Source of the DNA: Halopseudomonas pelagia
GTDB lineage: Bacteria; Pseudomonadota; Gammaproteobacteria; Pseudomonadales; Pseudomonadaceae
Direction: 5' to 3'
DNA length: 64,000 bases
Assembly: GCF_009497895.1 (NCBI RefSeq)
Contig: NZ_CP033116.1
Location: 1 to 64,000 of the forward strand
Part shown: piece by piece, positions 28,623 through 38,285 of the stretch
Layout: every line of letters starts with the position of its first letter
Position numbering within the stretch: the first letter of the stretch is position 1
Translations under genes and position numbers: made by a program
The notes under the pieces: model-generated
Seen by the model: the letters and a program-made list of their open reading frames with translations, nothing else
Told to the model about the DNA's origin: nothing
Database searches by the model: none

Positions 28623-28988
28623 ATGCCGATCAAAGACATCATCGACTTCGCCACCGCCAACACCGAGGCAGAGCACTACCGCCCCGACCCAACCAAGGTG
28701 CTCGACGGCGACCCAGCGCAAAGCGTGCAGAATCATTACAGTAGCCCCTGTGGCCAGTTCTCCACCGGCGTCTGGGCTTGCGAGCCGGGACATTGGAGCA
28801 TCAGCTACAGTGAGCATGAATACTGCGAAATTCTCGAAGGCGAATCCATCCTGCACGATAGCCAGGGCGCTAGCCGTAAGCTCAAGGCCGGTGATCGCTT
28901 CGTGGTCCCAGCGGGCTTCGTTGGCAGCTGGGAAGTGCTCAAGCCCACCCGCAAGGTGTATGTGATCTTCGAACAGGCCGGCGGTTGA
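28623..28988 (+). CDS. Cupin domain protein (DUF861-like)
   Basis: A 121-residue single-domain cupin. The region CEPGHWSISYSEHEYCEILEGE is reduced to the visible pieces HWSISY, SEHEYCEIL and the second cupin motif AGDRFVVPAGFVGSWE. His and Glu in the first motif could bind a metal, but the second motif lacks the usual His, as in many DUF861 (ureidoglycolate-lyase-like or sugar-binding) members. The ribosome site is poor. The function is unknown. Confidence 0.78.
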   Translation: MPIKDIIDFATANTEAEHYRPDPTKVLDGDPAQSVQNHYSSPCGQFSTGVWACEPGHWSISYSEHEYCEILEGESILHDSQGASRKLKAGDRFVVPAGFVGSWEVLKPTRKVYVIFEQAGG

Positions 28989-29036
28989 ACCAGGGCGCTG
29001 GCTAAATGCCAGGCTCCGCGCAAATTGAAATCGGCA

Positions 29037-29053
29037 TGGTCTAAACGTGACCA
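29037..29053. promoter_or_regulatory. TGGTC-N7-GACCA palindrome upstream of fabY
   Basis: Five-base perfect arms, 105 bp before fabY in the 169-bp gap after the cupin gene. A short palindrome like this can arise by chance; it is listed as a possible operator only. Confidence 0.25.
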
Positions 29054-29157
29054 AGCAGTTACAGTTCTCGTCAGCATAAGCAATCGAAGAACATACCCAG
29101 GCTCAGCTAGGCAACCCTGCCAGCGGAGCAGTTGGGCATTGCCAGGAGTCATGCGTT

Positions 29158-31062
29158 ATGTCGCGTTTGCCGGTTATTGTCGGATTCGGTGGTTACAACG
29201 CCGCCGGCCGCAGTTCCTTTCACCACGGATTTCGCCGCACCGTGATCGAATCCCTGCCCAGCGCCGAGCGCCAGGAAACCCTGGCCGGCCTGGCCGTTCT
29301 GATGAAACTGGTGCAGGTAGAAAACGACCAATATGTCGATGAAGAAGGCCAGGTACTGACCCCGGCAGATATCGAGTCGCGTTTTGGTCAGCAGATTCTC
29401 GACGGCACTCTGGTGCGCCGGATTGAAAAGCGCTACCTGGACGTGGACGCAGCCCACTGGCAGAAAAACCTGACCATTACTGGCGAAGCCGGCAAACCCT
29501 TTTCTTTCATCACTCTGGCCAAGCAACTGCCCGAGCCGCTGCCAACTGACTGGGTGATCGAGAACCTGAACGACACCGAAGTCATGGTCACCGTCTACGA
29601 CGGCTGCGATATCAAGGTCGACAGCTACCGCGCACTGCCGGTCAAATCGGCCGGGCAACTGCCCAGCGGCTTCGAACCCGGCGAGCAATATGCTTCGCGC
29701 TTCCATCCGCGCGGCCTGCAGATGACCATAGTCGCTGCCACGGATGCACTGCGCTCCACCGGCATCGCCTGGGAAACCATTGTCGACCGGGTACAACCAG
29801 ACGAGATCGCCGTATTCGCCAGTAGCGCCATGAGCCAACTGGACGAAAACAGTTTTGGCGGGCTGATGCAGTCGCGCCTGAAGGGCAACCGGGTCAGCGC
29901 CAAGCAACTGGCGCTGGGCCTGAACAGCATGCCTGCGGACTTTATCAACGCCTATATCCTTGGCAGCGTCGGCACCACCGGCGCGATCAGCGGCGCCTGC
30001 GCCAGCTTCCTGTACAACCTGCAGAAAGCCACCGAGATGATCACCAGCGGCCGTGCACGCGTCGTGCTGGTAGGCAACGGCGAAGCGCCGATTACCCAGG
30101 AATGCATCGAAGGTTACGGCGCCATGGGCGCGCTGGCCACCGAAGAAGGCCTGCGCGGCATCGAAGGCAAGGACGACGTCGACTTCCGCCGCGCCAGCCG
30201 GCCATTCAGCCAGAACTGCGGTTTCACCCTGGCCGAGTCCAGCCAGTTCTTTATGCTGATGGATGACGAGCTGGCCATGCAGTTGGGCGCTGACATACAT
30301 GGCGCGGTGCCGGATGTATTCGTCAATGCTGATGGCTTCAAGAAGTCTATTTCCGCGCCTGGGCCGGGCAACTATCTGACCATGTCCAAGTCGATCAACA
30401 GCGCCATGCAGATTCTCGGCGAAGACGCGGTCAAGCAGCGCAGTTTTATCCACGCCCACGGCTCCAGCACGCCGGCCAACCGGATAACCGAGTCGGAGCT
30501 GCTGGACCGTGTCGCCGAGGCCTTCGGTATACATGAGCTGCCACTGACGGCGGTCAAGGCCTTTGTCGGCCACTCGCTGGCCAGCGCCAGCGCTGACCAG
30601 TTGGCCTCAGCTTTGGGCACTTTCAAGTATCAGATTGTGCCCGGCATCAAAACCATCGATGCTGTTGCTGATGACGTATTCCAGCAGAACCTGCGCATCA
30701 ATACCCGCGATGTTGCCCGCGCGGACAACCCGCTGGAAGTGTGCTTTATCAACTCCAAAGGCTTCGGCGGTAACAACGCCAGCGCCGTGGTGCTGGCACC
30801 CACGGTGGTCGACAGAATGCTGCGCAAGCGCTATGGCGAAGCGGCCTTTGCCGACTACCTGTCACGCCGCGAAGAAACCCGCAGCGCCGCGCAGGCCTAT
30901 GACCAGCGCGCACTGAAAGGGCAGTTGGATATCATCTACAACTTCGGGCAGAACATGATCGACGATCACCAGATCGAGATCACTCAGGAGCAGATCCGCG
31001 TTCCCGGCTTCAGCCAGCCGCTGGTGTTCCGCAAGGATGATCGCTTCGGCGACATGATCTAG
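29158..31062 (+). CDS. fabY: Beta-ketoacyl-ACP synthase FabY
   Basis: A 634-residue condensing enzyme that in P. aeruginosa replaces FabH to start fatty-acid synthesis, joining acetyl-CoA and malonyl-ACP. The length equals that of P. aeruginosa FabY as I recall it. The KAS triad is visible: Cys281 (SGACASF), His434 (IHAHGSSTP) and His472 (VGHSLAS), with GFGGNNAS near the end. The unusual 220-residue N-terminal region separates FabY from FabB/FabF. AGGAG lies nine bases before the ATG. It stands alone, flanked by repeats. Confidence 0.93.
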   Translation: MSRLPVIVGFGGYNAAGRSSFHHGFRRTVIESLPSAERQETLAGLAVLMKLVQVENDQYVDEEGQVLTPADIESRFGQQILDGTLVRRIEKRYLDVDAAHWQKNLTITGEAGKPFSFITLAKQLPEPLPTDWVIENLNDTEVMVTVYDGCDIKVDSYRALPVKSAGQLPSGFEPGEQYASRFHPRGLQMTIVAATDALRSTGIAWETIVDRVQPDEIAVFASSAMSQLDENSFGGLMQSRLKGNRVSAKQLALGLNSMPADFINAYILGSVGTTGAISGACASFLYNLQKATEMITSGRARVVLVGNGEAPITQECIEGYGAMGALATEEGLRGIEGKDDVDFRRASRPFSQNCGFTLAESSQFFMLMDDELAMQLGADIHGAVPDVFVNADGFKKSISAPGPGNYLTMSKSINSAMQILGEDAVKQRSFIHAHGSSTPANRITESELLDRVAEAFGIHELPLTAVKAFVGHSLASASADQLASALGTFKYQIVPGIKTIDAVADDVFQQNLRINTRDVARADNPLEVCFINSKGFGGNNASAVVLAPTVVDRMLRKRYGEAAFADYLSRREETRSAAQAYDQRALKGQLDIIYNFGQNMIDDHQIEITQEQIRVPGFSQPLVFRKDDRFGDMI

Positions 31063-31109
31063 CCGATTCGGCTGTCCGCGTGGCTGGGCATTGGCACGGC
31101 AGCTTCAAT

Positions 31110-31136
31110 GGATTCCCGCTTTCGCGGGAATGACGG
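31110..31136. repeat. 27-bp palindromic repeat, copy 1
   Basis: GGATTCCCGCTTTCGCGGGA followed by ATGACGG. The core ATTCCCGC/GCGGGAAT forms a hairpin. Same family as the copies at 31179 and 31380, with a changed loop. Confidence 0.9.
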
Positions 31137-31178
31137 GGTGCGGGGGTGGTAATTTCTCGCCCGCCCGATAGACCGCTT

Positions 31179-31205
31179 GGATTCCCGCCTGCGCGGGAAT
31201 GACGG
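31179..31205. repeat. 27-bp palindromic repeat, copy 2
   Basis: GGATTCCCGCCTGCGCGGGA followed by ATGACGG, same orientation as copy 1 and 69 bp further on. It resembles the dRS3-type intergenic repeats described in Neisseria. Confidence 0.9.
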
Positions 31206-31379
31206 AGTGAAACCGGAACCACAGAGTGGGCCGGAATTACGAAGTCAGGTGGGAATGCCCGAGTACAGTGAGAGCGTATTGAGACGGGCACGCCAGTGAA
31301 ACGGTCTTGATGAAGTGGGGCGGTGATAACGGTCGGGGCTCAATACATCAAGTTCCCATCCACTCTATTCCCCCCCACG

Positions 31380-31406
31380 CCGTCATTCCCGCGCAGGCGG
31401 GAATCC
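31380..31406. repeat. 27-bp palindromic repeat, copy 3 (inverted)
   Basis: The exact reverse complement of copy 2. With copies 1 and 2 it fills the 398-bp gap between fabY and the GST gene, which holds no other recognisable feature apart from a GC-rich spacer. Confidence 0.9.
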
Positions 31407-31460
31407 ATTCTGACCTTCCGCAGACTACCGAGAAAGGCCCGAAGCCGCGGGCCCCGCGTG

Positions 31461-32123
31461 TTACTTCTTGCCCGCCTTGGCTGCGGCAATAAACGCCGCC
31501 ATCTCGGCATTCTTGTCCGCTTCGACCTGTTGCACGTTGGCGTTCTTGCCTAACTGCTCCAGCAGCGCCTTGGCTTGCGGGAAGTCCGCCAGCAGGTCGA
31601 TCTCGAACAATTTCTTCGCCACTGCACAGGCCAGGTCAAAGCTGTAAAGGAACATCACATCAGCAATGGTCATCTCGCTGCCGGCCACGTAGGGCGCAAA
31701 CTTGCCATGGCGCTTTAGCGTTGCTACGCCGGCCAGCAGCTCAGCCTTGGCCTTGGCCTTGATCGCCTGATCGACCTTGCCGCCGAAGAAGACTTCCATG
31801 TAGCAACTGCGCGCCGGCAGCTCGATATAGAGCTCGATCTCCTTGGTCAGGGCACGCACGATAGCACGCTGGTAGGCGTCCTCCGGCAGCAGACGTTTGC
31901 CGCCCTGGGTCTCCTCGATATATTCCAGAATCACATTGGTTTCATTGATGAAACCGTGCTCGGTTTCCAGGCAAGGCACCTTGCCGCGCGGGCTGATGGC
32001 CAGAAAGTCAGGATCCTGGCTGCCATGCACCACCTTGACCTCAAAATCCAGGCCCTTCTCAAGCAGCGTAAGCTTGACCATGTTGAAATAGTTACTGACG
32101 GCAAAACCATGAAGTTTAAGCAT
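31461..32123 (-). CDS. Glutathione S-transferase family protein
   Basis: A 220-residue GST. The thioredoxin-like domain has MLKLHGFAVSNYFNMVKL, the cis-Pro GKVPCLE, and ETNVILEYIEE, which binds the glutathione gamma-glutamyl group. The helical C-terminal domain includes SEMTIADVMFLYSFDLA with the N-capping box. A Ser or Tyr near residue 10 would activate glutathione. The C-terminal tail is Lys/Ala-rich. The physiological substrate is unknown. GGAG precedes the ATG. Confidence 0.87.
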   Translation of the reverse strand: MLKLHGFAVSNYFNMVKLTLLEKGLDFEVKVVHGSQDPDFLAISPRGKVPCLETEHGFINETNVILEYIEETQGGKRLLPEDAYQRAIVRALTKEIELYIELPARSCYMEVFFGGKVDQAIKAKAKAELLAGVATLKRHGKFAPYVAGSEMTIADVMFLYSFDLACAVAKKLFEIDLLADFPQAKALLEQLGKNANVQQVEADKNAEMAAFIAAAKAGKK

Positions 32124-32310
32124 GAAAGGAGTCTCCGAGGTTGGTTATTCTTGTGTACCGCTGTTGTAGCCCTGCGCCGGAAAAATTTCCAGTGGCATAA
32201 GCTCGATGAATGCCCGGCCCACTACGACAAATAGACGAGAAACCCTATGCTTTTGCGCCGGGTTTAGCGCTAGACTGCGAGAACAATATCCGAAAAAGGA
32301 ACTGCCCATT

Positions 32311-32547
32311 ATGCTGAAGCCGGAAGAAATTGCCGAAATCAACCTGCTGAATCAGTTCAACCTGGCCAGCGCCCTCGAAGGGCTGAAGATCCATCAGCAT
32401 GAGGCGTCTGCAGACGTAGTGGCCGCTGCAGGCCGACTGCATGAGCGCGGTCTGACCACCTTGCCCGATGGCGGTTACCTGACCAGTCTGGGACTGGATG
32501 CTGCCGCCCACAGCCAGGCGCTGCTGACCATATTACGCGCCGAGTGA
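32311..32547 (+). CDS. TIGR02647-type conserved small protein
   Basis: A 78-residue protein starting MLKPEEIAEINLLNQFNLAS at 32311, where AAAAGGA provides the ribosome site; the frame open from 32206 is not used. The short helical sequence with EGLKIHQHEA and LTTLPDGGYLTSLGLDAA fits the TIGR02647 group found in Pseudomonas and relatives. That group may bind DNA, but its function is unknown. It lies 17 bp before cyaA and could be co-transcribed. Confidence 0.75.
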   Translation: MLKPEEIAEINLLNQFNLASALEGLKIHQHEASADVVAAAGRLHERGLTTLPDGGYLTSLGLDAAAHSQALLTILRAE

Positions 32548-32564
32548 GGATGAAATAGCCGTTT

Positions 32565-35408
32565 ATGGCCCAGCGTGGGGAAATTCAGTTACAGCTTGAA
32601 GATGGCATCGACCGCAAGGCGCTGACCACCCTGCGCAAACGCTTTATGGGGATCAACCAGAGTCGCCTGCAGCGCGTGTTGCAGGCGCTATCCCCGCGCC
32701 AATACAACGTGCTGCAGTTGATCCCGCTGCTGTTTGATGTAAACCATCCATTGCTGCCAGGTTATGTCGCGCGCCAAACGCCGCATGGCCTGCCCGGCTA
32801 CACCCCTGATCCACAAACCTTGCTCGGCGCCCAGGCACTGACGCGCAGTTTCAGCTACCGTCGCCACCCCGCAGGCTTCACTCCAGCCATTCAGGCGCTC
32901 TACCTAATGGGCAGTGGCGGCACCATTGCGCAATCGGACCAGAGTGATCTGGATATCTGGGTCTGTCATGCGCCGGACCTTAGCGCTCCCGCTATCAAAG
33001 AGCTCGCCAGCAAATGCCAATTGATCACCGATTGGGCCGCGACCCAGGGCAGCGAGGCGCATTTTCATCTGGTCAATCCTGAGACCTTCAGCCTCGGGTA
33101 CCGGAGCAACGCGTTATCCATTGAAGATTGCGGTAGCACCCAGCACTACCTGTTGCTCGACGAGTTTTATCGCACCGCCATTCTGATCGGTGGGCGCTTC
33201 CCACTCTGGTGGCTGGTGCCTGCCAGCGAGGAGAAGGATTACCCCAACTACACGCGGCACCTGATCGACCGGCGCTTTATTCGTCAGCAGGAAAGTGTGG
33301 ACCTCGGGCATATGGCGCGTATTCCAGCGGGCGAATATGTCGGCGCCGGGCTCTGGCAGTTGTTCAAAGGCATCGAGTCGCCCTACAAGTCAGTGCTCAA
33401 GCTGTTGCTGACCGAGGTCTATGCCAGCGAACACCCGGCGGTGCAATGCCTTAGCCTGGAGTTCAAACGCCAGGTCTATGCCAACCACCTGGACCTCGAC
33501 GAAATAGACCCTTACGTGATGCTTTACCGCCGCATCGAAGCCTATCTGCTCAAACGTGATGAACGCGAACGACTGGAGCTGGTGCGCCGCTGCCTGTATA
33601 TCAAGGCTGACGTGCAACTGAGCCGCCGCAGCGGCTCACTGGGCTGGAAACGCAGCCTGATGGAGAAGCTGGTCAGCGAGTGGCACTGGGATACGCGCCA
33701 GCTGCAGCAGATGGACAACCGGCAGCTATGGCGGGTCAAAGAAGTGGCGCAGGAGCGTTTGCAGCTGGTCAGCGAACTGACCCACAGCTACCGCTTCCTG
33801 TCCCAGTTCGGCCGCAGTCAGAAGGTGATCAATCAGGTGAATCACCGCGACCTGTCGTTGTTAGGTCGCCGCCTGTATGCCGCATTCGAGCGCAAGGCCG
33901 GCAAGATCGAGTTGGTCAATCCGGGCATTGCCCCGGATTTGAGCGAGCCGCTGCTGACGCTGGCGCAGCGGCCCGGCGGCGAAGACCGTCAAGCGCACTG
34001 GAGCCTGTACCGCGGCACACTGAAACAGCAAGAGCTGGGTGATCACTCACCACTCAAGCGCAGCCGGCACCTGATCGAACTGCTGACCTGGGCCTACCGC
34101 AACGGCCTGGTGGATATGGCCACCCGCGTGGCGGTTCACCCGGGTGACAGTGCGCTCAGCGAGTTCGAGCTGGGCAACCTGCTGAGCGCCATCCGGCACA
34201 ATTTCCCGCTGCCGCTGCCAGCGCTGACCGAAGATGCGCTGTCCCGCGCGAGCCAGCCGTGCCAGAGCCTGTTGTTGATTAATGCCGGGCTTGATCCGCT
34301 GCCCGCCACCAGCCAGAAAAATCTGCATTTGATCAGCAGTCACACCGATGCCCTGGGCTATTCCGGCCTGCGCGACAACCTGATTCTGAGCATTGATCAG
34401 ATCACCCTGAACAGCTGGAACGAGATATTGGTCACTCGTTTTGAGGGTGACCAGGCGTGCATTCAGGCGCTGTGTGATTACCTGAACAAAGGCCATGAGC
34501 ACCAGCGTCTGCCCGAGCTGAACGTCGTCTGTTTCTGCCGCAACCGGTCCACCGCCATCGCCGAGCGCGTCGAGCATCTGTTCCGCGACGCCACGCGAGA
34601 GCTGCTCTGCGACCCGCCAGCGCGTTTCCTGCTGCAGGTCCAGAACAGCTATCAGGTGCTGGAACGCAAGGGCAGTCAGATCGATATTACCCAGATCGCC
34701 GATCGAGAACGGCTGGGGCGCTATCTGGGCAATAATCGCGCGGACTACAGCCCGCTGACGCTCGACCGTTACGCGCTGCAAGGGCAGGACCTGGCGCTGG
34801 TACTGCAACAGGCGCAGCCCGGGCGCATTCAGGTGTTTTACCGATTACTGCCCCAGCGCCAGGCCGAAGTGACGGTGCTGGATGAACTGGGCTCGGTCTG
34901 GAGTCACCGCCAGGGCTATCGCGATGAACGCACCTTGTTGCTGCCGCTGCTGCGCTTTCTGCACAGTGTGCGCTTGCGCAAACAGGTGAACCTGAGCCTG
35001 GAGAGCAGTCTGCGCGAAGAGCCCATTCAGCTCTCGGCAATATTGCCGGCCAGTGAAGGCCGGACATTGCGTCTGGAACAGCAGGCCCTGCCCGCACAGG
35101 GTGTGGAAGCCGATTATTATGCGGTGCAGGCGATTGCCGAGCCGGATGAAGGCCAGCGGTTACAAGTGAGCATTTTTTGTGACCAACGGGAATTTTCTGA
35201 GCTGGAGCATGGTACGCGGCTGTATTCGGAAGTGGCCCAGCATATTCTGAAGAAACGCCGTAGTGACGAAGACTATCCCTGTTACATCACCGACCTGGAT
35301 CTTTCCGCTATCGATCCGGCCGGCAGCATGCAGACGGTGCAGTACCTGCGTTACCGGCAACAGCTTGAGGACTCATTGAACGCCGCGGTGCAAAGTCTCA
35401 GGGCTTGA
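32565..35408 (+). CDS. cyaA: Class I adenylate cyclase
   Basis: A 947-residue cytoplasmic enzyme making cAMP from ATP. The N-terminal catalytic domain carries LYLMGSGGTIAQSDQSDLD and the following IWVC, the nucleotidyltransferase-type GS...DLD active site of class I cyclases. A long regulatory half follows, in enteric bacteria a target of the phosphotransferase system. The length is in line with Pseudomonas CyaA. It converges with the DUF1289-cyaY pair, and its last 11 bases overlap the DUF1289 stop. The ribosome site is weak. Confidence 0.93.
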   Translation: MAQRGEIQLQLEDGIDRKALTTLRKRFMGINQSRLQRVLQALSPRQYNVLQLIPLLFDVNHPLLPGYVARQTPHGLPGYTPDPQTLLGAQALTRSFSYRRHPAGFTPAIQALYLMGSGGTIAQSDQSDLDIWVCHAPDLSAPAIKELASKCQLITDWAATQGSEAHFHLVNPETFSLGYRSNALSIEDCGSTQHYLLLDEFYRTAILIGGRFPLWWLVPASEEKDYPNYTRHLIDRRFIRQQESVDLGHMARIPAGEYVGAGLWQLFKGIESPYKSVLKLLLTEVYASEHPAVQCLSLEFKRQVYANHLDLDEIDPYVMLYRRIEAYLLKRDERERLELVRRCLYIKADVQLSRRSGSLGWKRSLMEKLVSEWHWDTRQLQQMDNRQLWRVKEVAQERLQLVSELTHSYRFLSQFGRSQKVINQVNHRDLSLLGRRLYAAFERKAGKIELVNPGIAPDLSEPLLTLAQRPGGEDRQAHWSLYRGTLKQQELGDHSPLKRSRHLIELLTWAYRNGLVDMATRVAVHPGDSALSEFELGNLLSAIRHNFPLPLPALTEDALSRASQPCQSLLLINAGLDPLPATSQKNLHLISSHTDALGYSGLRDNLILSIDQITLNSWNEILVTRFEGDQACIQALCDYLNKGHEHQRLPELNVVCFCRNRSTAIAERVEHLFRDATRELLCDPPARFLLQVQNSYQVLERKGSQIDITQIADRERLGRYLGNNRADYSPLTLDRYALQGQDLALVLQQAQPGRIQVFYRLLPQRQAEVTVLDELGSVWSHRQGYRDERTLLLPLLRFLHSVRLRKQVNLSLESSLREEPIQLSAILPASEGRTLRLEQQALPAQGVEADYYAVQAIAEPDEGQRLQVSIFCDQREFSELEHGTRLYSEVAQHILKKRRSDEDYPCYITDLDLSAIDPAGSMQTVQYLRYRQQLEDSLNAAVQSLRA

Positions 35409-35604
35409 TCCGCGCTGCCTGACGGCTGCCCTGGCGTTGTCGCGCGGCAAGGATAATCTGTTGCTGACGCATATCTGTGGCCGCGGCCCATTCGAGAATT
35501 TCTTTCATCAGCCGGCCGCAACCCAGGCACTCATCTCCGTCCAGACAACACTGGCGCACACAGGGTGATGGTTGGCGACCTGGGGCAGGATTGCTGCTGA
35601 TCAT
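35398..35604 (-). CDS. DUF1289 Cys-rich protein
   Basis: A 68-residue protein with four Cys in the pattern CVRQCCLDGDECLGCGR, the DUF1289 signature and probably a small metal or Fe-S site. An Arg/Gln-rich tail follows. Its ATG overlaps the cyaY stop by one base (TAATG), so translation is coupled to the frataxin homologue. That link hints at iron handling. Its 3' end overlaps cyaA on the other strand. Confidence 0.85.
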   Translation of the reverse strand: MISSNPAPGRQPSPCVRQCCLDGDECLGCGRLMKEILEWAAATDMRQQQIILAARQRQGSRQAARIKP

Positions 35605-35942
35605 TACTCGGCATCCAGTTCGAGGTCGATTTCTTCCCCGGTCAGATCTTCAAGTATCTCGCTGAGCACCGACGCCAGGGGCTCTTCATCGCAGTCGTGC
35701 AACCAGCCTTCGCCAGGCCGATAACCGAAATGCCGGGTGCTGTCGGGTGCCGCCAGCCAGATTTCACGCGAGGCGGGCTGGCGCCCGATAACCAGCCGCG
35801 GGCCCTCCGCGAGCATCAATACCAACGAGCCTTCGCGTTGCTCCATGTCCAGATCCAGCCCGCTGGCATCCATCGCATGTTCGATCTGATCCTGCAGTTG
35901 GTCGGCCTGCTTGTTGAATTCTTCTTCACTCAGTTCATGCAT
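35604..35942 (-). CDS. cyaY: Iron donor protein CyaY (frataxin)
   Basis: A 112-residue bacterial frataxin. The acidic first helix (EEEFNKQADQLQDQIEHAMD), the Leu-rich strands with GSLVLML and RQPASREIWLA, and the C-terminal GYRPGEGW are diagnostic. It binds iron weakly and modulates IscS-driven Fe-S cluster assembly. It is divergent from lptM and coupled to the DUF1289 gene. Confidence 0.93.
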   Translation of the reverse strand: MHELSEEEFNKQADQLQDQIEHAMDASGLDLDMEQREGSLVLMLAEGPRLVIGRQPASREIWLAAPDSTRHFGYRPGEGWLHDCDEEPLASVLSEILEDLTGEEIDLELDAE

Positions 35943-36044
35943 ACATGCTTCTCTTCTGTCTGATACTGACGCCGGTCGGGTGCGTCAAGCCGGGCGGCTG
36001 GGTATACTGCCGTATATTGCCCGTATTTCAATAAGGATTTCATC

Positions 36045-36191
36045 ATGAAGCTTTCCGCTGCGTTGATCTTTGCTTTGCTAGTCTTGGCTGGCTGTGGTCA
36101 GAAAGGCCCGCTGTACATGCCCGAAGAGCCTGCCGGTCAGCCTGAAGACGGGACCCGTGAAGAAATGAACCAGCAACCAACGGAAAACTGA
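36045..36191 (+). CDS. lptM: LptM (YifL) family lipoprotein
   Basis: A 48-residue outer-membrane lipoprotein with a short signal and lipobox LAGC, Cys17. The mature start CGQKGPLYMP is the LptM signature. In E. coli LptM binds the LptD/LptE complex and helps LptD disulfides mature. The gene lies between divergent cyaY and downstream lysA (8 bp before its ATG), its normal place. AAGGA precedes the start. In Pseudomonas literature the same gene is called lppL. Confidence 0.9.
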   Translation: MKLSAALIFALLVLAGCGQKGPLYMPEEPAGQPEDGTREEMNQQPTEN

Positions 36192-36199
36192 AAGCGCCA

Positions 36200-37453
36200 A
36201 TGACAGCATTTGATTACCAGAACGGTGAACTGCACGCCGAAGCCCTGCCATTGTCCGCAATTGCCGACCAGTATGGCACGCCCTGTTTCGTTTACTCGCG
36301 TAAAGCCATTGAGCAAGCCTGGCTGGCCTGGGATCAGGCCCTGGCCGGCACGCCTCACCTGGTTTGCTATGCGGTCAAGGCCAACTCCAATCTGGCAGTG
36401 CTGAATCTGCTGGCACGGTTGGGCGCGGGCTTCGATATCGTTTCTGTCGGCGAACTGGAGCGCGTGCTCGCCGCCGGCGGCCAGCCATCACGTATCGTCT
36501 TCTCCGGCCTGGGTAAAACTGCAGAGGAGATGCGCCGCGCGCTGGAAGTCGGCATCCATTGCTTCAATGTCGAATCCACCGCCGAGCTGGAGCGGCTGCA
36601 ACAGGTTGCCGCCGAGATGAACCTGAAGGCGCCGATATCGCTACGGGTCAATCCGGATGTCGACGCCATGACGCACCCGTATATTTCCACCGGGCTGAAA
36701 GAGAACAAGTTCGGTATCGATATCGCCAAGGCGCCCGAGGTTTACCGCCACGCCGCGCAGATGCCGAACATTCGCATTTGCGGCGTGGATTGCCATATCG
36801 GCTCGCAACTGACCGACGATACGCCGCTGATCGATGCGCTGGATCGGCTGCTGGCGCTGATTGACCAGATGGCTGCAGAAGATATTTATATCGAGCACCT
36901 GGATCTGGGTGGCGGGCTGGGCGTGACCTACCGCGATGAAGTGCCGCCGACACCGGCAGACTATCTGGGCAAGGTGCGCAAGCACCTGGCAGGCCGCGAT
37001 CTGACAGTACTGGTCGAGCCCGGCCGGTCAATTGTCGCCAATGCCGGTGTATTGCTTACAAGGGTCAATCTGCTCAAGCCCACCGAGCACAAGAACTTCG
37101 CGATTATCGACGCGGCAATGAACGATCTGATCCGCCCGGCGCTCTACAGTGCGTGGATGGGCATTGATGCCGTGACGCCGCGCACTGATGTCGCGCCTTT
37201 GCAGTGGGACATCGTCGGCCCGGTATGTGAAACCGGCGACTTCCTCGGCAAGGACCGCGAACTGGCGCTGGCCGAAGGTGACCTGCTGGCCGTACGCTCC
37301 GCCGGGGCCTACGGTTTTGTCATGAGCTCGAATTACAACACCCGTGCGCGCGCGGCTGAGATCATGGTCGACGGCCAACACAGTCACCTGGTCCGCCGCC
37401 GCGAAACCATCAGCGAACTTTTTGCTGGCGAATCCCTGTTACCCGAGGTCTGA
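36200..37453 (+). CDS. lysA: Diaminopimelate decarboxylase
   Basis: A 417-residue fold-III PLP enzyme making L-lysine from meso-diaminopimelate. Lys60 (CYAVKANSN) is the Schiff-base residue. HIGSQL, the Gly-rich phosphate loop LGGGLGV and EPGRS are visible. GPVCETGDF supplies the active-site Cys from the neighbouring subunit. dapF follows one base after the stop, so the last two diaminopimelate steps are coupled. Confidence 0.96.
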   Translation: MTAFDYQNGELHAEALPLSAIADQYGTPCFVYSRKAIEQAWLAWDQALAGTPHLVCYAVKANSNLAVLNLLARLGAGFDIVSVGELERVLAAGGQPSRIVFSGLGKTAEEMRRALEVGIHCFNVESTAELERLQQVAAEMNLKAPISLRVNPDVDAMTHPYISTGLKENKFGIDIAKAPEVYRHAAQMPNIRICGVDCHIGSQLTDDTPLIDALDRLLALIDQMAAEDIYIEHLDLGGGLGVTYRDEVPPTPADYLGKVRKHLAGRDLTVLVEPGRSIVANAGVLLTRVNLLKPTEHKNFAIIDAAMNDLIRPALYSAWMGIDAVTPRTDVAPLQWDIVGPVCETGDFLGKDRELALAEGDLLAVRSAGAYGFVMSSNYNTRARAAEIMVDGQHSHLVRRRETISELFAGESLLPEV

Positions 37454-37454
37454 A

Positions 37455-38285
37455 ATGTTGCTGCGATTTACCAAAATGCATGGGCTGGGCAATGACTTTA
37501 TGGTCATCGACCTGGTGACCCAGCATGCGCAGCTGTCAGCCAAGCTGATCCGCCAGTGGAGCGACCGGCACACCGGCATTGGCTTTGACCAGCTGCTGGT
37601 GGTCGAGCCACCGGGCAATCCGGACATGGACTTCCGGTACCGCATTTTCAATGCCGATGGCGGCGAGGTAGAGCAGTGCGGCAATGGCGCGCGCTGCTTT
37701 GCGCGCTTCGTGCAGGACAAGCGCCTCACCGCCAAATCCGAGATTCATGTGGAAACCGCGGGCGGCCCGATCATTCTTAATGTCAACGCCGACGGGCAGA
37801 TCACCGTGGACATGGGCGCGCCGCGTTTTTCTCCGGCGCAGATCCCATTTCAGGCCGATACCGAGGCGCTGACCTACACGCTGGAAGTAGGCGAGCAGCA
37901 ACTGCAGATCTCCACGGTGTCCATGGGCAACCCGCACAGCGTGACGCTGGTAGATGACCTCGACAGCTACCCGGTGGCAACCCTGGGCCCGCTGATCGAA
38001 AAGCACCCGCGCTTCGACCAGGGCGTCAACGCCGGCTTTATGCAACTTATCGACCGCCACCATGCGCGCCTGCGCGTGTATGAGCGCGGCGCCGGTGAAA
38101 CGCTGGCCTGCGGCACTGGCGCCTGCGCCGCAGCCGTGGCCGGCATCCGCCTGGGCCACCTGGTATCGCCCGTCAGTATGCAACTGCCCGGCGGTTCACT
38201 GCACATAGAATGGGCCGGCCCCGGCCAGCCGGTGATGATGACCGGCCCCGCCACTCGGGTTTATGAAGGACAGATACGCGTATGA
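37455..38285 (+). CDS. dapF: Diaminopimelate epimerase
   Basis: A 276-residue cofactor-free epimerase. It starts at 37455 ([15 protein letters not shown]); the frame open from 37344 overlaps lysA. The two catalytic Cys are Cys75 (EQCGNGAR) and Cys219 (ACGTGACAA). It interconverts LL- and meso-diaminopimelate for cell-wall and lysine synthesis. The stop overlaps the next ATG (ATGA). Confidence 0.96.
   Translation: MLLRFTKMHGLGNDFMVIDLVTQHAQLSAKLIRQWSDRHTGIGFDQLLVVEPPGNPDMDFRYRIFNADGGEVEQCGNGARCFARFVQDKRLTAKSEIHVETAGGPIILNVNADGQITVDMGAPRFSPAQIPFQADTEALTYTLEVGEQQLQISTVSMGNPHSVTLVDDLDSYPVATLGPLIEKHPRFDQGVNAGFMQLIDRHHARLRVYERGAGETLACGTGACAAAVAGIRLGHLVSPVSMQLPGGSLHIEWAGPGQPVMMTGPATRVYEGQIRV

Noticed and set aside
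29149..30573. 474-codon ORF opposite fabY
   Set aside because: It is a shadow of fabY with no motif or ribosome site.
31110..31406. The three 27-bp repeats as a CRISPR array
   Set aside because: There are only three copies, one is inverted, spacing is irregular (42 and 174 bp), and no cas gene is present.
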